From: Xanthostigma xanthostigma
Lineage: Eukaryota > Arthropoda > Insecta > Raphidioptera > Raphidiidae
DNA length: 64,000 bases
Assembly (NCBI GenBank): GCA_963575645.1
Contig: OY754468.1
Coordinates: forward strand, 3,596,001-3,660,000
Direction of reading: 5' to 3'
This document shows, piece after piece, positions 56,001 to 63,897 of this stretch (its first letter is position 1; each line of letters starts with the position of its first letter). Position numbers and translations under genes: made by a program. The notes beneath the pieces are model-generated. The model saw nothing but the letters and a program-made list of their open reading frames with translations. It was not told where the DNA came from and made no database searches.

Positions 56001-59000
56001 TTACATATGTTATCGAAATTATTTTTTAAATTAATTAAATGAATAAAAAATGAATAGTAAATTTTTGACAGTTTATTACCATTGATTAGAATGAGATATA
56101 ACCTCAATCTTTTATTAAATTATATTCATTTATTATATTTAATTAAATTTATTTTATTACCATATATTTTTGATTCATATTTCATTTGGAAATAAATCTG
56201 AAATTCATAATTATTTTCAATTTCTCTTATTACAGTTTGAATTTATCGCTAATATTTTACTAGAGTCTGCATACTAACCTGTCTATTAATTCATTTTTTT
56301 TTTCCAGATACTTTTAAATTACGACACGCAAGCCAACGTTTTAATGTTACAGTAGAGACGCGATAATCCGAACTAATTAAAACACAGCTGATCCGGATTA
56401 TCAAAATGTCCGGATTACTGGATGTAATTTTAATTATCAAGAAAACAAACTAAAATGCTCATATTTTGCGGCTAACTGTTTATTTGAGGCTCCCTTTTTT
56501 AATTTGTCAAGAATTTCGTTTTTTACTTGCAGTGATAAAGTAACGTGTGATTGTTTACGCGGCGCCATAGTGCGTTCTCTATGTATTTCTATCTGAGTTT
56601 GACAACGACTACATACATACTAAAACCACCTAACTTCTCTCACTTCTCCGGCAACAAATATGTATGTAACTGTTTGTAACACACCGCCGGCCAATAGTGT
56701 TGACGCAAATAGTGCCGGTACAGCTACTCAATAACTAAGTATCATGATCCGGATTACTGAAACTGGAAAAATCCGGACTACAATGTACATAATACTATCA
56801 AACGACTGTCCGAATTACCAAAGAATCCGGATTATGAAGGTTCGGATTAACGCGTCTCTACTGTACTACATTGTTATCTTTTACAGTTGCAAATTTTAGT
56901 TTTGCTCCAGGAACATCATCTTCTGTTAAAAACATTTTTTTTCAAGTACACTTTAATGTGTGTTTATATGGGGATTTGACAGTGTTTGTCCCTACCGAAC
57001 TACTAGCGCTACTAGTGAGTGATTTTTCGTACTTCAGGAAAAAGGCTCATTTGACAGATAATATTATTCTTTTGCAAAATGAATGTGTATACTACCGAAG
57101 AAAATATTCAAATTATTACAACATAATCGGACTTTTTTTATTAATGGGACATTAAATTCCCAATAATACTTAAATATGGTGCGAGATCAAATATCTCCGC
57201 CTATTCGTGTTGAACCTAAAGACATTGGGTCACTGATATACCAACACGCATATGTCATACCAGCCAGACAATTTTTGAACAGATGGAGTTGTTTTTTTGT
57301 TTTATTTTTGTACAAAAAAATTAAAATAATGATTTATAAGAGCTTTTTAGTATTAAAAAAGCCAAGTAAAATAAAAATAAATCAAAATGAAATAGAAATC
57401 GTCAAGATTACCACGATAATTCAATAGAAATAACAATTAATGCAGTCATGGCTAACTCTGATCCAAGTATATTTTTTCCCTATGTTCACCTTACGCGTTT
57501 ACATACTGTATATTTCACTATCTGTATTCTGTACAGTGATTCAGTGTTCTATAGTTATGTCCGGGCAATTCTGAGAATATTAATATTAAGACTTTATAAT
57601 TTGGCCCAACTAGGCAAAACTTTGGGAACCCCTGGACTAAATCAACGCCAACAGAAGCTTAGTATTGCATCCATCTGACTCTTAGAATTATTGTAGGAAA
57701 GATTGGACGAAAACATTCCTGTTGAAGAGTCGTTCGGTTACTTCAAACGAGCTGGTAAAATGGTTGTGGTAGCAGCTCTTTTACGAATATGGAAACGACA
57801 GGAACACAGAGTATTACTTTTCACACAAAGCAGAGCCATGATTACAATTTTTGAAAATTTTTTAACTCAGCACGAATATACTTATTTAAAAATGGATGGC
57901 TCTACATCTATCGGCTCAAGACAACCTCTAATTGAAAAATTTAATAAGGTAACTAAGTGCTGGAAGATTAAAGGATGAATCCTGGTGGCATAGGATCAAT
58001 GAACTAAGCAAATATTGAAGGTTTTTTTATTGCATTTTATTGTCTGACGTTTCGGCATAAATCTGAAGATGGCATAAAGTTTGCCGAAACGTCAGACAAT
58101 AAAATGCAATAAAAAAACCTTCAATATTTGCTTAGTTCATTGATCCTATGCCACCAGGATTCATCCTTTAATCTTCCAACAATTAAACAGGATCATCATC
58201 ACTCTAAATTATTAGAGTTATTTTTCACAGTAACTAAGTGCATTAATACTTCGAAAGTATACAATAAATGGGACCGTGTACATATTAATTGCATGCGGAT
58301 AGTACGAAAATGGCGGTTTTTTTTTCACAGCTCGTTGGTTCTCATTGGATACTATCACAGATAAAGACAAGGTTTTTGAATGAGAGATACTTACTATTGA
58401 CTTATTTGCTATTACCATTCCAACACCATAAATTGGGAATGGTACCGATGTAGGATAAAATTCACATTTCAAAATTTTACAATATTTTTTCGTTTTGACG
58501 TCACCCGAATCCAAAAAAAACGTTTTTTGAAAAAACTCTATGCGTCAGTTTGTCTGTGAACACGGTACAGGTCAAACAGATTGAAACCAAATTTTTGGAG
58601 GATGTTTGATATGCAAATACGAAGTACCCTATTATTTTTGGGGAAAATCGGCCCATGCACAAAAGAGATATATTCCATAATGTTGTTATAATAATGGTAT
58701 ACTTTTCATAAAGGTTTATTATTCTATTTATTTTTTCAAGAAAGTTTTGTTAATTTTTTTTTTGTAGACTTTATAGTTTCGGAAATATTTTGAAAATAAA
58801 AAAATCTGCTGTTCTTTTGTTCTGTATATCTGTCAGAAAGAAATTAGTAAAGCATGCTTTGATTAATTTTTACATAACGTGAAACATATTATGTAGGTAA
58901 CCATGCCAACGAATAGCAAATATATTTAACACTAGCCATTATCTGCTTTGCCGCACGCGATATCAGAATTTTTATTTTCTTTATTATTATCAAATGTCAA

Positions 59001-61009
59001 TATTTTTGAAGTTGGAATTGTCCCGTCGCCCAATTGGCTGGAATTTTGACTAAACTAGGTCACGCATAACATTAGTCATTTACGATTAGTAAAAGTTTTG
59101 TTCCAAAATATGTATTGAAGGAGATTTATTTGGTTGAGGAACAATAGAAATGAGCTTTATCAAAGTATCGCTTGTGGCCAACTATTCCAAAATTATATTT
59201 TGAGGCCCTGAGGATGAAAATATAATTTTTGAATAGTTGGCCACAAGCGATACTTTGATAAAGCTCATTTCTATTGTTCCTCAACCAAATAAATCTCCTT
59301 CAATTAATCATTTTCAATGCGTTAATTAACAGCTGTCAAACGCTTTGTTTACATTTTGCCCAAATTAAATAGATATATCTTTTATTTCAACGTTTTGTTC
59401 AGATTGAACACACGTACATCAACCTATCCCATCATCGGTATAATCAGGTAATTACATCGAATAGAGAGACGCAGATATATAACCTTAGAGCAGTTAATTT
59501 ATAATATGTATATGGGCGAGATTGACAAAAATCGCGTATATCGAATTCGCGTAACTCGCAGTACAATTTTACATACCAATCCATATAAATTTTAGATAAT
59601 TGGTACTGATGGTATATAGTAGAAACACCACGTTTTTGTAAGAAATTGTAATCAAAATAGTTTTTTGTATAGTTAGGTTATTTCGACATCGATGACTTCA
59701 TAAAATCTAACAAACTCGTCTAATGACACAATGGCTTTTTCTTCTCATGTAAAATTTCTTCACAGCATGGCGAAAATGTCATATCTTTCAATAATCTTTG
59801 AAGTGAAAACTTCTTTAGCGGCGTTGTACACTTTTTTTGTAATGGGTAAAAAATGTTAAACTCGCGTCAGATCGAAAATTCGTAAGACCTGATCGAAAAT
59901 TCGTAAGACGAAAACTTTTGTACACTTTTTTTGTAATGGGTAAAAAATGTTAAACTCGCGTCAGATCGAAAATTCGTAAGACCTGATCGAAAATTCGTAA
60001 GACGAAAACTTTTGTACACTTTTTTTGTAATGGGTAAAAAATGTTAAACTCGCGTCAGGACACGTGACCTGATCGAAAATTCTTAAGACGTTAATATTCA
60101 AGTTTTCACTTCTGCCGGCACTCCCGGAGTGCAACCCGTCTTTTTTTCTAACATATCACCATCACTTGGACTATAATAAAATCATCATCAAATGTTGGAA
60201 CCAGGGATGTTGAAAATATTCGCATCCGCATATGCGGAACATTCGCATCGATTTAGACATCCGCATAAATAGATGCGGAGCTGATGCGAATGTGGATGTG
60301 TAGCAGGTTGCGACAAGAAAGAAAATGTTCCAAGTGAACAGTTATTTAGTAGCCCAGGATTAATATACGAACCCTTGCGAAACAGACTGCAGGAGCCCGA
60401 AAAGACGGCTATCCTACTTTTCATTAAATATAATGCTCCACTATTCAAATTTAATTACTAAAATAATTAATTATAATCAGTAATAGTAGATAATTTACTC
60501 ACTAATTTATTATTAAGTATAGAAAGGATAAGGATTACTGTCTTTATTTTTTTTTTACCCACACTTAAGTTTTTGTTTGTAAAGATCCGCATCCGCATCC
60601 GCGGATGTGAAAAAATCTGCATCCGCAACATCCTTGGTTGGAACCTAAGAAGTTACACTTCTAACGCCCGAGAGTTCCAAGCATACTCTTTTTTATATAA
60701 TTGCTAACTCTTCTATTATTATAGACAATTTTCTAAGTGCAGATGTTTCCCGAATAAAGAAGTTTTGCTGTATATCTTTTTTTAACAGTTATTTATGAAT
60801 TTTAGAATCCTGAATATTTTATTTTTTTGCTGACGACACGTGTTGGAGGTTTGGGAATTAATTTAACTGGTGCCAATCGAGTAATTATTTATGACCCAGA
60901 TTGGAATCCGGCGACGGACACTCAAGCTCGTGAAAGAGCGTGGCGAATTGGCCAAGAGAAACAAGTGACTGTCTATAGACTGCTTTCGGCTGGAACGATT
61001 GAAGAGAAA
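43542..61009 (+). CDS. ERCC6: ERCC6/CSB (Rad26) SWI2/SNF2 DNA translocase, 5' ten exons
   Basis: Exons 43542-44085, 45627-45939, 46356-46502, 47445-47572, 49329-49486, 51208-51405, 53012-53185, 55487-55639, 57697-57948 and 60806-61009 join in one frame through GT...AG introns: 757 codons, phase 0 at the end. ATG 43542 is used because upstream codons are not ATG and the context fits. The product acts in the nucleus, binding stalled RNA polymerase II and remodelling DNA to start transcription-coupled nucleotide excision repair. Motif [10 protein letters not shown] (Lys about residue 315), motif II DEGH (about 419-422), motif [12 protein letters not shown], motif [18 protein letters not shown] and motif [13 protein letters not shown] are intact. 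The N-terminus carries the CSB-type leucine-rich start ([20 protein letters not shown]) and two basic NLS-like clusters. The part after motif VI lies beyond the window; human CSB has about 1490 residues. Confidence 0.97.
44086..44772. other. ERCC6: ERCC6 intron 1, left part
   Basis: AT-rich. Variants of 'AAATTCACCC(A)AAAA' repeat five times at 44400-44500. Nothing else recognised. Confidence 0.4.
44773..44880 (+). mobile_element. Minimal Penelope-like palindrome with 13-bp TSD
   Basis: AATAATATTTATT at 44760-44772 and 44881-44893. A 76-bp palindrome (TCAATAAATAAAATTATCGA ... TTTATTTATTGA) abuts the left repeat; a 32-bp tail (TTCTAATCAGACGTTAATC...) abuts the right one. The hammerhead-like centre is deleted in this copy. 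Confidence 0.75.
44954..45177. mobile_element. hAT MITE with 8-bp TSD CCTACCAT
   Basis: TSD at 44946-44953 and 45178-45185. Ends TAGTGATGTGCCGGAT / ATCCGGCACATCACTA, with interior 'CGGATA' repeats. 224 bp, ERCC6 intron 1. Confidence 0.92.
45292..45412 (+). mobile_element. Penelope-like family, half copy with 9-bp TSD
   Basis: AAAGAAGTT at 45283-45291 and 45413-45421. Starts TAATAAATAAAATTATCGACC and ends with the family tail ATCAAACGTTAATCAAAGAT. The second palindrome arm is missing. Confidence 0.65.
45627..45939 (+). CDS. ERCC6: ERCC6 exon 2: linker to ATPase core
   Basis: Contains KYKRKRKVE (second NLS-like cluster) and [12 protein letters not shown], the conserved lead-in to the ATPase core; the next exon continues [11 protein letters not shown]. 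Acceptor TTACAG, donor GTGAAT, phase 2. Confidence 0.93.
46356..46502 (+). CDS. ERCC6: ERCC6 exon 3: helicase motif I
   Basis: [19 protein letters not shown] then [20 protein letters not shown]; the Walker A Lys binds ATP phosphate. Acceptor TTTTTCAG, donor GTAAGA. Confidence 0.97.
46760..47440. repeat. Fold-back repeat ('CGCATGCGC' family)
   Basis: CAATTGGGCGATGG ... GATATCGCGTGAGGTGAC on the left pairs with GTCACCTCACGCGATATC ... GGTCCCGTCGCCTAATT on the right. The interior holds TTTCTGCGCATGCGCCGATT and CCAAACATCCTCCCAAAATT, also found at 4740-4950 and 58590-58670. ERCC6 intron 3. Confidence 0.75.
47445..47572 (+). CDS. ERCC6: ERCC6 exon 4: motif Ia region
   Basis: [20 protein letters not shown] then [16 protein letters not shown]; '[12 protein letters not shown]' is motif Ia of the SNF2 core. 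Donor chosen at GTAGGT (phase 1), which makes Gly with the next exon. Confidence 0.95.
47580..48189. other. ERCC6: ERCC6 intron 4, left part
   Basis: Unassigned, with two variants of 'CACTTG(C/T)T(G/A)GTGGCGCT(A/G)TCA' near 48090 and 48160 suggesting a small duplicated repeat. No gene. Confidence 0.4.
48190..48890. repeat. Fold-back repeat interrupted by a SINE
   Basis: AATATAACCAGTGCTAATGACATCAT (read as AATATAACCAGTGC + TAATGACATCAT, near 48210) pairs with the complement of ATGACGTCATTAGCACTGG near 48850-48868. The SINE at 48570-48825 lies between the arms. Confidence 0.6.
48570..48825 (-). mobile_element. tRNA-derived SINE
   Basis: The minus strand starts GTGCCCGAGCAGATAGCGTA, giving A box TAGCGTAGTGG and B box GGTTCGAATCA spaced as in a tRNA. 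It then has a unique body (AGTTTTTCCTACTGCCTCTC ... GGCCATGGCCGACTACC) and an A-rich 3' end on that strand (TTTTTT at 48570). Confidence 0.8.
48973..49090. repeat. Palindrome of about 118 bp
   Basis: ACACCACACGGGCCATAAAA ... TTTTATGGCCCGTGTGGTGT with GCGCGTCATGA/TCATGACGCGC inside. A diverged relative lies at 55280-55400 (ACACCACACTGACC ... GCGCGTCATGA). Intron 4. Confidence 0.85.
49329..49486 (+). CDS. ERCC6: ERCC6 exon 5: motif II (DEGH)
   Basis: [17 protein letters not shown], then [18 protein letters not shown]. 'DEGHKIRNP' is the CSB-type Walker B segment. Donor GTATGT, phase 0. Confidence 0.96.
49500..50043. other. ERCC6: ERCC6 intron 5, left part
   Basis: AT-rich intron; nothing recognised. 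Confidence 0.35.
50052..50794. mobile_element. hAT-type element with 8-bp TSD ATTCATTC
   Basis: TSD at 50044-50051 and 50795-50802. Ends TAGTGTTGGGC / GCCCAACACTA. The interior is filled with dozens of variants of ATAATCGA / TCGATTAT / GAATGATCATTCG. No transposase. Intron 5. Confidence 0.92.
51208..51405 (+). CDS. ERCC6: ERCC6 exon 6: motif III
   Basis: [20 protein letters not shown], then [20 protein letters not shown]; the classic SNF2 motif III and following helices. Acceptor TTTTTAG, donor GTAAGT. Confidence 0.96.
51430..51880. other. ERCC6: ERCC6 intron 6, left part
   Basis: GC-richer island with CGCGCGCGCACACACA at about 51680 and a decayed 'GGGGATACAAGTTTTCTTTG' segment; probably a repeat relic. 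No exon. Confidence 0.35.
51888..52113 (+). mobile_element. Penelope-like palindromic element with hammerhead-like core
   Basis: Palindrome ends TTCAATAAATAAAATTATCG / TTTATTTATTGAAGAG. The core is CTGAAGA (52010-52016), a GATCC/GGATC hairpin and GAAACGTT (52034-52041). Family tail TTCTAATCAGACGTTAATC follows. No target repeat is visible. Confidence 0.65.
52327..52925 (-). mobile_element. pogo-type element, internally deleted
   Basis: TA duplication at 52325-52326 and 52926-52927. Ends CAGTAGAACCTCGA / ...ATCGAGGTTCTACTG. On the minus strand the first part encodes [20 protein letters not shown] then [11 protein letters not shown], the CENP-B/psq-type helix-turn-helix that starts pogo transposases. 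A short C-terminal piece, [14 protein letters not shown] then [17 protein letters not shown] with stop, follows at once, so nearly all of the DDE domain is deleted. Intron 6. Confidence 0.85.
53012..53185 (+). CDS. ERCC6: ERCC6 exon 7: lobe linker
   Basis: [20 protein letters not shown], then [20 protein letters not shown], the conserved 'PxxLRR.K.(D/E)V' hinge of SNF2 proteins. Donor GTGAGT. Confidence 0.95.
53473..54182 (-). mobile_element. Repeat family A with a duplicated terminus
   Basis: The minus-orientation copy runs from TTGGTTGTCTGTAAAGTCGG to CGTTATCACGTCAATA. The terminal 100 bp (CACAGGGTCAGGCGGAACG ... GTTATCACGTC) occur twice, at 53554-53652 and 54065-54182. One short copy thus seems to be joined to, or nested in, a longer one. 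Intron 7. Confidence 0.7.
54240..54790. mobile_element. PIF/Harbinger relic with two gene starts
   Basis: On the plus strand at 54570: [20 protein letters not shown], resembling the start of the MADF/Myb-like accessory protein. On the minus strand from 54766: [20 protein letters not shown] followed by [10 protein letters not shown], the start of a Harbinger transposase (RRxxWxHxxLKKR). The two N-termini face each other with the bodies of both genes deleted. The left end has GGTTGATTCACATTAGC. Intron 7. Confidence 0.65.
54791..55486. other. ERCC6: ERCC6 intron 7, right part
   Basis: Contains at 55280-55400 a decayed relative of the palindrome at 48973-49090. Otherwise unassigned. Confidence 0.4.
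55487..55639 (+). CDS. ERCC6: ERCC6 exon 8: linker to second lobe
   Basis: [20 protein letters not shown], then [17 protein letters not shown]; '[10 protein letters not shown]' is typical. The donor is GTGCGT after GGG, phase 0, with a competing GG|GT register one base earlier. Confidence 0.92.
55810..57060. repeat. Fold-back repeat split by a pogo element
   Basis: CAATGAGCCTTTTTCCTGA ... TAGTAGTAGGGACAAACA (55816-55886) pairs with the complement of TGTTTGTCCCTACCG ... TCAGGAAAAAGGCTCATTTG (56983-57054). The pogo-type insertion at 56350-56863 separates the arms. Intron 8. Confidence 0.65.
56350..56863 (-). mobile_element. pogo/Tigger-type element, internally deleted
   Basis: TA at 56348-56349 and 56864-56865. 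Ends CAGTAGAGACGCGATAATCC / GGATTAACGCGTCTCTACTG. On the minus strand from ATG 56568 it encodes [20 protein letters not shown] then [17 protein letters not shown], the HTH of a Tigger-like transposase; the catalytic domain is gone. Different subfamily from 52327-52925. Intron 8. Confidence 0.85.
57066..57696. other. ERCC6: ERCC6 intron 8, right part
   Basis: AT-rich, no exon. 'TTTGGGAACCCCTGGACTAAATC' near 57622 is split-read as TTTGGGAACCCC + TGGACTAAATC and may be a hAT end remnant. Confidence 0.3.
57697..57948 (+). CDS. ERCC6: ERCC6 exon 9: motif IV, second RecA lobe
   Basis: [20 protein letters not shown], then [20 protein letters not shown] and [20 protein letters not shown]. The donor GTAACT lies 12 bp before a palindromic insertion (57961-58229), and an identical GTAACTAAGTGC recurs at 58230-58241. 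Confidence 0.96.
57961..58229 (+). mobile_element. Penelope-like palindromic element with 12-bp TSD at a splice donor
   Basis: GTAACTAAGTGC flanks it at 57949-57960 and 58230-58241. The palindrome (57961-58181) abuts the left repeat; a 48-bp unique tail (58182-58229) lies before the right one. The core is CTGAAGA (58063-58069), a GGCA/TGCC hairpin and GAAACGTCAGAC (58086-58097). The duplicated word is the exon 9 splice donor sequence itself. Confidence 0.7.
58560..59060 (+). mobile_element. Dispersed repeat, relative of 46760-47440
   Basis: GGAGGATGTTTGATATGCAA, GGGGAAAATCGGCCCATGCA, CCGCACGCGATATCAGAATT and GTTGGAATTGTCCCGTCGCC align with the interior and right arm of the intron 3 repeat. 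Class unclear. Intron 9. Confidence 0.6.
59114..59304. repeat. Near-perfect 190-bp palindrome
   Basis: ATTGAAGGAGATTTATTTGG ... CCAAATAAATCTCCTTCAAT. The arms are about 80 bp with only a few mismatches near the centre (GGCCCTGAGGATG). No duplication found. Intron 9. Confidence 0.92.
59826..60095 (+). repeat. Tandem repeat, 94-bp unit, about three copies
   Basis: Units start GTACACTTTTTTTGTAATGG at 59826, 59920 and 60014. Each holds two copies of GATCGAAAATTCGTAAGAC. The first two units are essentially identical; the third is altered near 60055. Intron 9. Confidence 0.92.
60202..60636. mobile_element. hAT MITE with 8-bp TSD GTTGGAAC
   Basis: TSD at 60194-60201 and 60637-60644. Ends CAGGGATGTTG / CAACATCCTTG, with internal GCATCCGC repeats. 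Intron 9, ending 169 bp before exon 10. Confidence 0.92.
60806..61009 (+). CDS. ERCC6: ERCC6 exon 10: motifs V and VI
   Basis: [20 protein letters not shown], then [20 protein letters not shown] and [22 protein letters not shown]. The arginine finger (RAWRIGQ) is present. Donor GTAAGC, phase 0. The following exon (expected to start near 'IYHRQIFK') was not found before 64000. Confidence 0.96.
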
Positions 61010-61155
61010 GTAAGCTAAATATTTGAGTTTTTTTTTCTATGTAGGTATATTTTATGAACCACGTTGGTTGTCCTAAGAAAATAACACAGTAGTCGGCATA
61101 TTCTTCAAAAGTAGGATAGTTAGATTGTTAGATATAGGAAATCTAATGGTATGGC

Positions 61156-61320
61156 CAGGGTCGGTCTGGGATCTAAAAAAATACCGGGAAAATTGTCAAA
61201 CGCCTCTACGAGACCGTGTAACTAAAAAGAAAAAAATCCGAACCGGACTCGACCGGCCCACGGAGGACCGGCGGCCCACCGGGAAAAGTCCCGGTATTCC
61301 CTGAGGTCAGACCGACGCTG
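61156..61320. mobile_element. hAT MITE with 8-bp TSD GGTATGGC
   Basis: TSD at 61148-61155 and 61321-61328. Ends CAGGGTCGGTCTGGG / ...GTCAGACCGACGCTG. GC-rich interior with ACCGGGA/TCCCGGT pairs. 165 bp. Confidence 0.9.
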
Positions 61321-61329
61321 GGTATGGCC

Positions 61330-61887
61330 TTCTTCATGAGAGAGCAGTGCCTCCGATTAGCCAAGAAATAAAGTTTTTTTAATAGATTTTTTTATAACAA
61401 ACTTTTCTGTAAAAAATCCAAAATCATTAGGAGATTTATAAAGTTAAAAATTAAAAAAAACTTTTACATGTAGTCTTACATGTCAAACTAGCATGTAAAC
61501 TGTTCATTTTAATTTTTTGCAAATAACCAAATAATGTCAGCAGTTCCGAAAACTAACTATGTAAAGCATCGATGTCTTACGCATATTTTAATATTTTTTC
61601 CAATTTAATTAGGAGACTTTTAATCAATAAAATAAATTATTAAACCTTAGCAATTTTCGATTATGGACTTTTATTCTTGACAGATTTAACAATTTTAACT
61701 GAATTTTCAACTTTTTTATGATTTAATTTTAATTTTTATTACTTTTAATTTCTTTTTTTAATTATTTACTGCAAAAAACATGTAAAATACAGATATTTAC
61801 ATAAATTTATTTTTTTAACCTAACTTTGTACAAAAAATTCAAAATTTAGTCCATTAAGTAAAATACTGAAATAATTAATTAATATTA
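61330..61887. other. ERCC6: Intron, nothing recognised
   Basis: Very AT-rich sequence after exon 10. I searched it for the next ERCC6 exon and saw none. Confidence 0.4.
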
Positions 61888-62140
61888 AAAAATTGGTTGT
61901 TTGTAAAGTCGGTTTAAGGACGATAGTTTTACGTGATAAAGTATTCCGCTCGAATATCATATTTAATAATACATAACCTAAATTTTAGTAGCTGTCAAAC
62001 TTGGGCCGATCGTGCTTCTCTATCGCTTATACTGCGCTCTCGCTTGCACGCACAGGGTCAGGCGGAACGTTACGGCGTTACACTTTTTCGTGCGTGCAGC
62101 TGGTGTTTCATCAATTTATAAGACGTTATCACGTCAAAAA
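61888..62140 (-). mobile_element. Repeat family A, short copy
   Basis: TTGGTTGTTTGTAAAGTCGG ... CGTTATCACGTCAAAAAA, about 250 bp. It retains both ends, plus ACATAACCTAAATTTTAGTA and CACAGGGTCAGGCGGAACG; most of the interior of the 1-kb form is absent. Confidence 0.75.
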
Positions 62141-62424
62141 AAATTTATTTATGCCTTTATGACAATAATTTATTGGTATCATCGACTTATAAACTATATA
62201 AGTTCCCATTTAGAATTCGACTTACTTTTGATTGGGACTGTAAGGGATCAACCTCCTTAAGGACAGAGTGTTTATGTTGTTGCGCCGAAAAAAACATTGC
62301 ATGTAATTATTATTTGAAAAAATGTAAAAAAAAATTATTATTCTACGTTTACTTCCACGAAGACTACTAGCGCCGCTAGCGGGCAATAGAGTTGAATCGA
62401 ACTGCCTTGTTATTATTGTTTTGA

Positions 62425-63897
62425 AGACGTAGTCTGGTGTTCGGGTTTCGGAAAATCGAATTTATTTTTTTTTCCTTTTTCGTATCTATTGAGAAAATTC
62501 TGTAAAAATTTTAGACCGAAATATTAAATATTTACAAAGCTATAGCATATAGTCGAGAGCTGCAATGGTCTTACAGTGAGACTCTTACCTCTCAATTGTT
62601 ATCACGTTACCCTTATAATCTCGCAGAGTAGAGCAAAAAAATTAGCAGAAAACGATGCCTTTGAAGAAACGGGAGGTTTACTATATGCACCAGGCATAGC
62701 TGATTAGTGTAAATATATATTTTTTTAATTGTAAGAAATCTGAAATAAAAACTTAAAACGCGTTTTTCTCAAAACTACGTTTTTGTAAGCGGCGCGTGTG
62801 ATTGAGACAATTTTATACCACCGATTGCTTTCATTTTTGCACAGGGTATTCTACACAACAATAGCTCTATCAGGTACTATAATTACTTGATTATAAAAAT
62901 TATTTCTATTATTTTTTTTGACCGATTTTCAACGACAAAATCACGGTTTTCTTATTGTTTTTTTTTTTTAAAGCTCGCCATTTTGTTATTTATTAATAAA
63001 AATGTTTATTTCTAGTACGGGATAGAGCCACAAGCTTACGAAACAATAACCAATTTAATTTTTATAATTCAGATGACTCCAAGTGACATTATCCCGCGCT
63101 ACCCACCTACCTCCGTTTAAAGTTGTCTACTTTAGGTTAAAAAAACAATTATAAAATGGCGTAATATTAAGCAAAAAAAAAGCGAGTGTGCTTTAGACCA
63201 TACGACTTCTTCCTGCCTTAATTATTCTAAATATATTTATTAAGAATAATGCGTAAATACCTAAAAATTTGCTCATGTTATATTCATAAACAAACAATAA
63301 TATGCAGTCGGTTCGTCTCAAAGTTTATCGAACACAATATAACCTAACTCTGTAGCACATATCTACAAAGGCGAAATGTTTAAAATATAATTTTTGATTA
63401 ATTAATAGGCAAAATATGTATATAATTATATTTATTAGCATAATTTATAATACATTTAAAAGGATTTATTAACTAACCTACATTATTTCTCGTTACAAAA
63501 TACAGCAAAATTCGATGAAATGTATTTTTGATACAAAAACAATTGTTTTCATTTTAATTAAACGTCAAATAGTTGTCCAAAAAAAAATTCGATTAATGCT
63601 CCGTCTTTGTCGCACTCTTACTATCTTCACTAACTTATATCTCCCTCTCAACTCCGTTCGCCTCGAACGATCACGCACCGTCGCGATGATGCGCTTCCGT
63701 AAACGATTTCGTCGGGCATTTACCAGCTTATTCCCCAAGTCAAGCGTGCCTAAAGAAGTTTTCCTTCAAAATTTGTTTGTCTTAGTTTCCGATGTCAGTA
63801 AAAACATGTAACAAAATTGAAATGATTGTACATTATTTTGTTATTAAAAAAATCCTGAAATAAGGGTTGAAAACGAGCCTGAACACCAGACTACGTC
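62425..63897. mobile_element. TIR element family B, long copy
   Basis: Ends GACGTAGTCTGGTGTTCGGG and CCTGAACACCAGACTACGTC. Colinear with 25405-26275 but with about 600 extra bases (63172-63781). These include a + strand stretch MMRFRKRFRRAFTSLFPKSS near 63690 that I do not recognise as a transposase. No target duplication seen. Confidence 0.8.

Noticed and set aside
57176..57678. Additional ERCC6 exon between exons 8 and 9
   Set aside because: The protein reads continuously across 55639/57697 relative to the family; these open frames have no SNF2 similarity or phase-compatible splice sites.
59826..60095. CRISPR-like array
   Set aside because: Units are directly adjacent 94-bp tandem copies without spacers, in a eukaryotic intron.
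62012..62260. + strand open frames near the right edge as the next ERCC6 exon
   Set aside because: They lie in repeat family A; no match to the sequence expected after motif VI.
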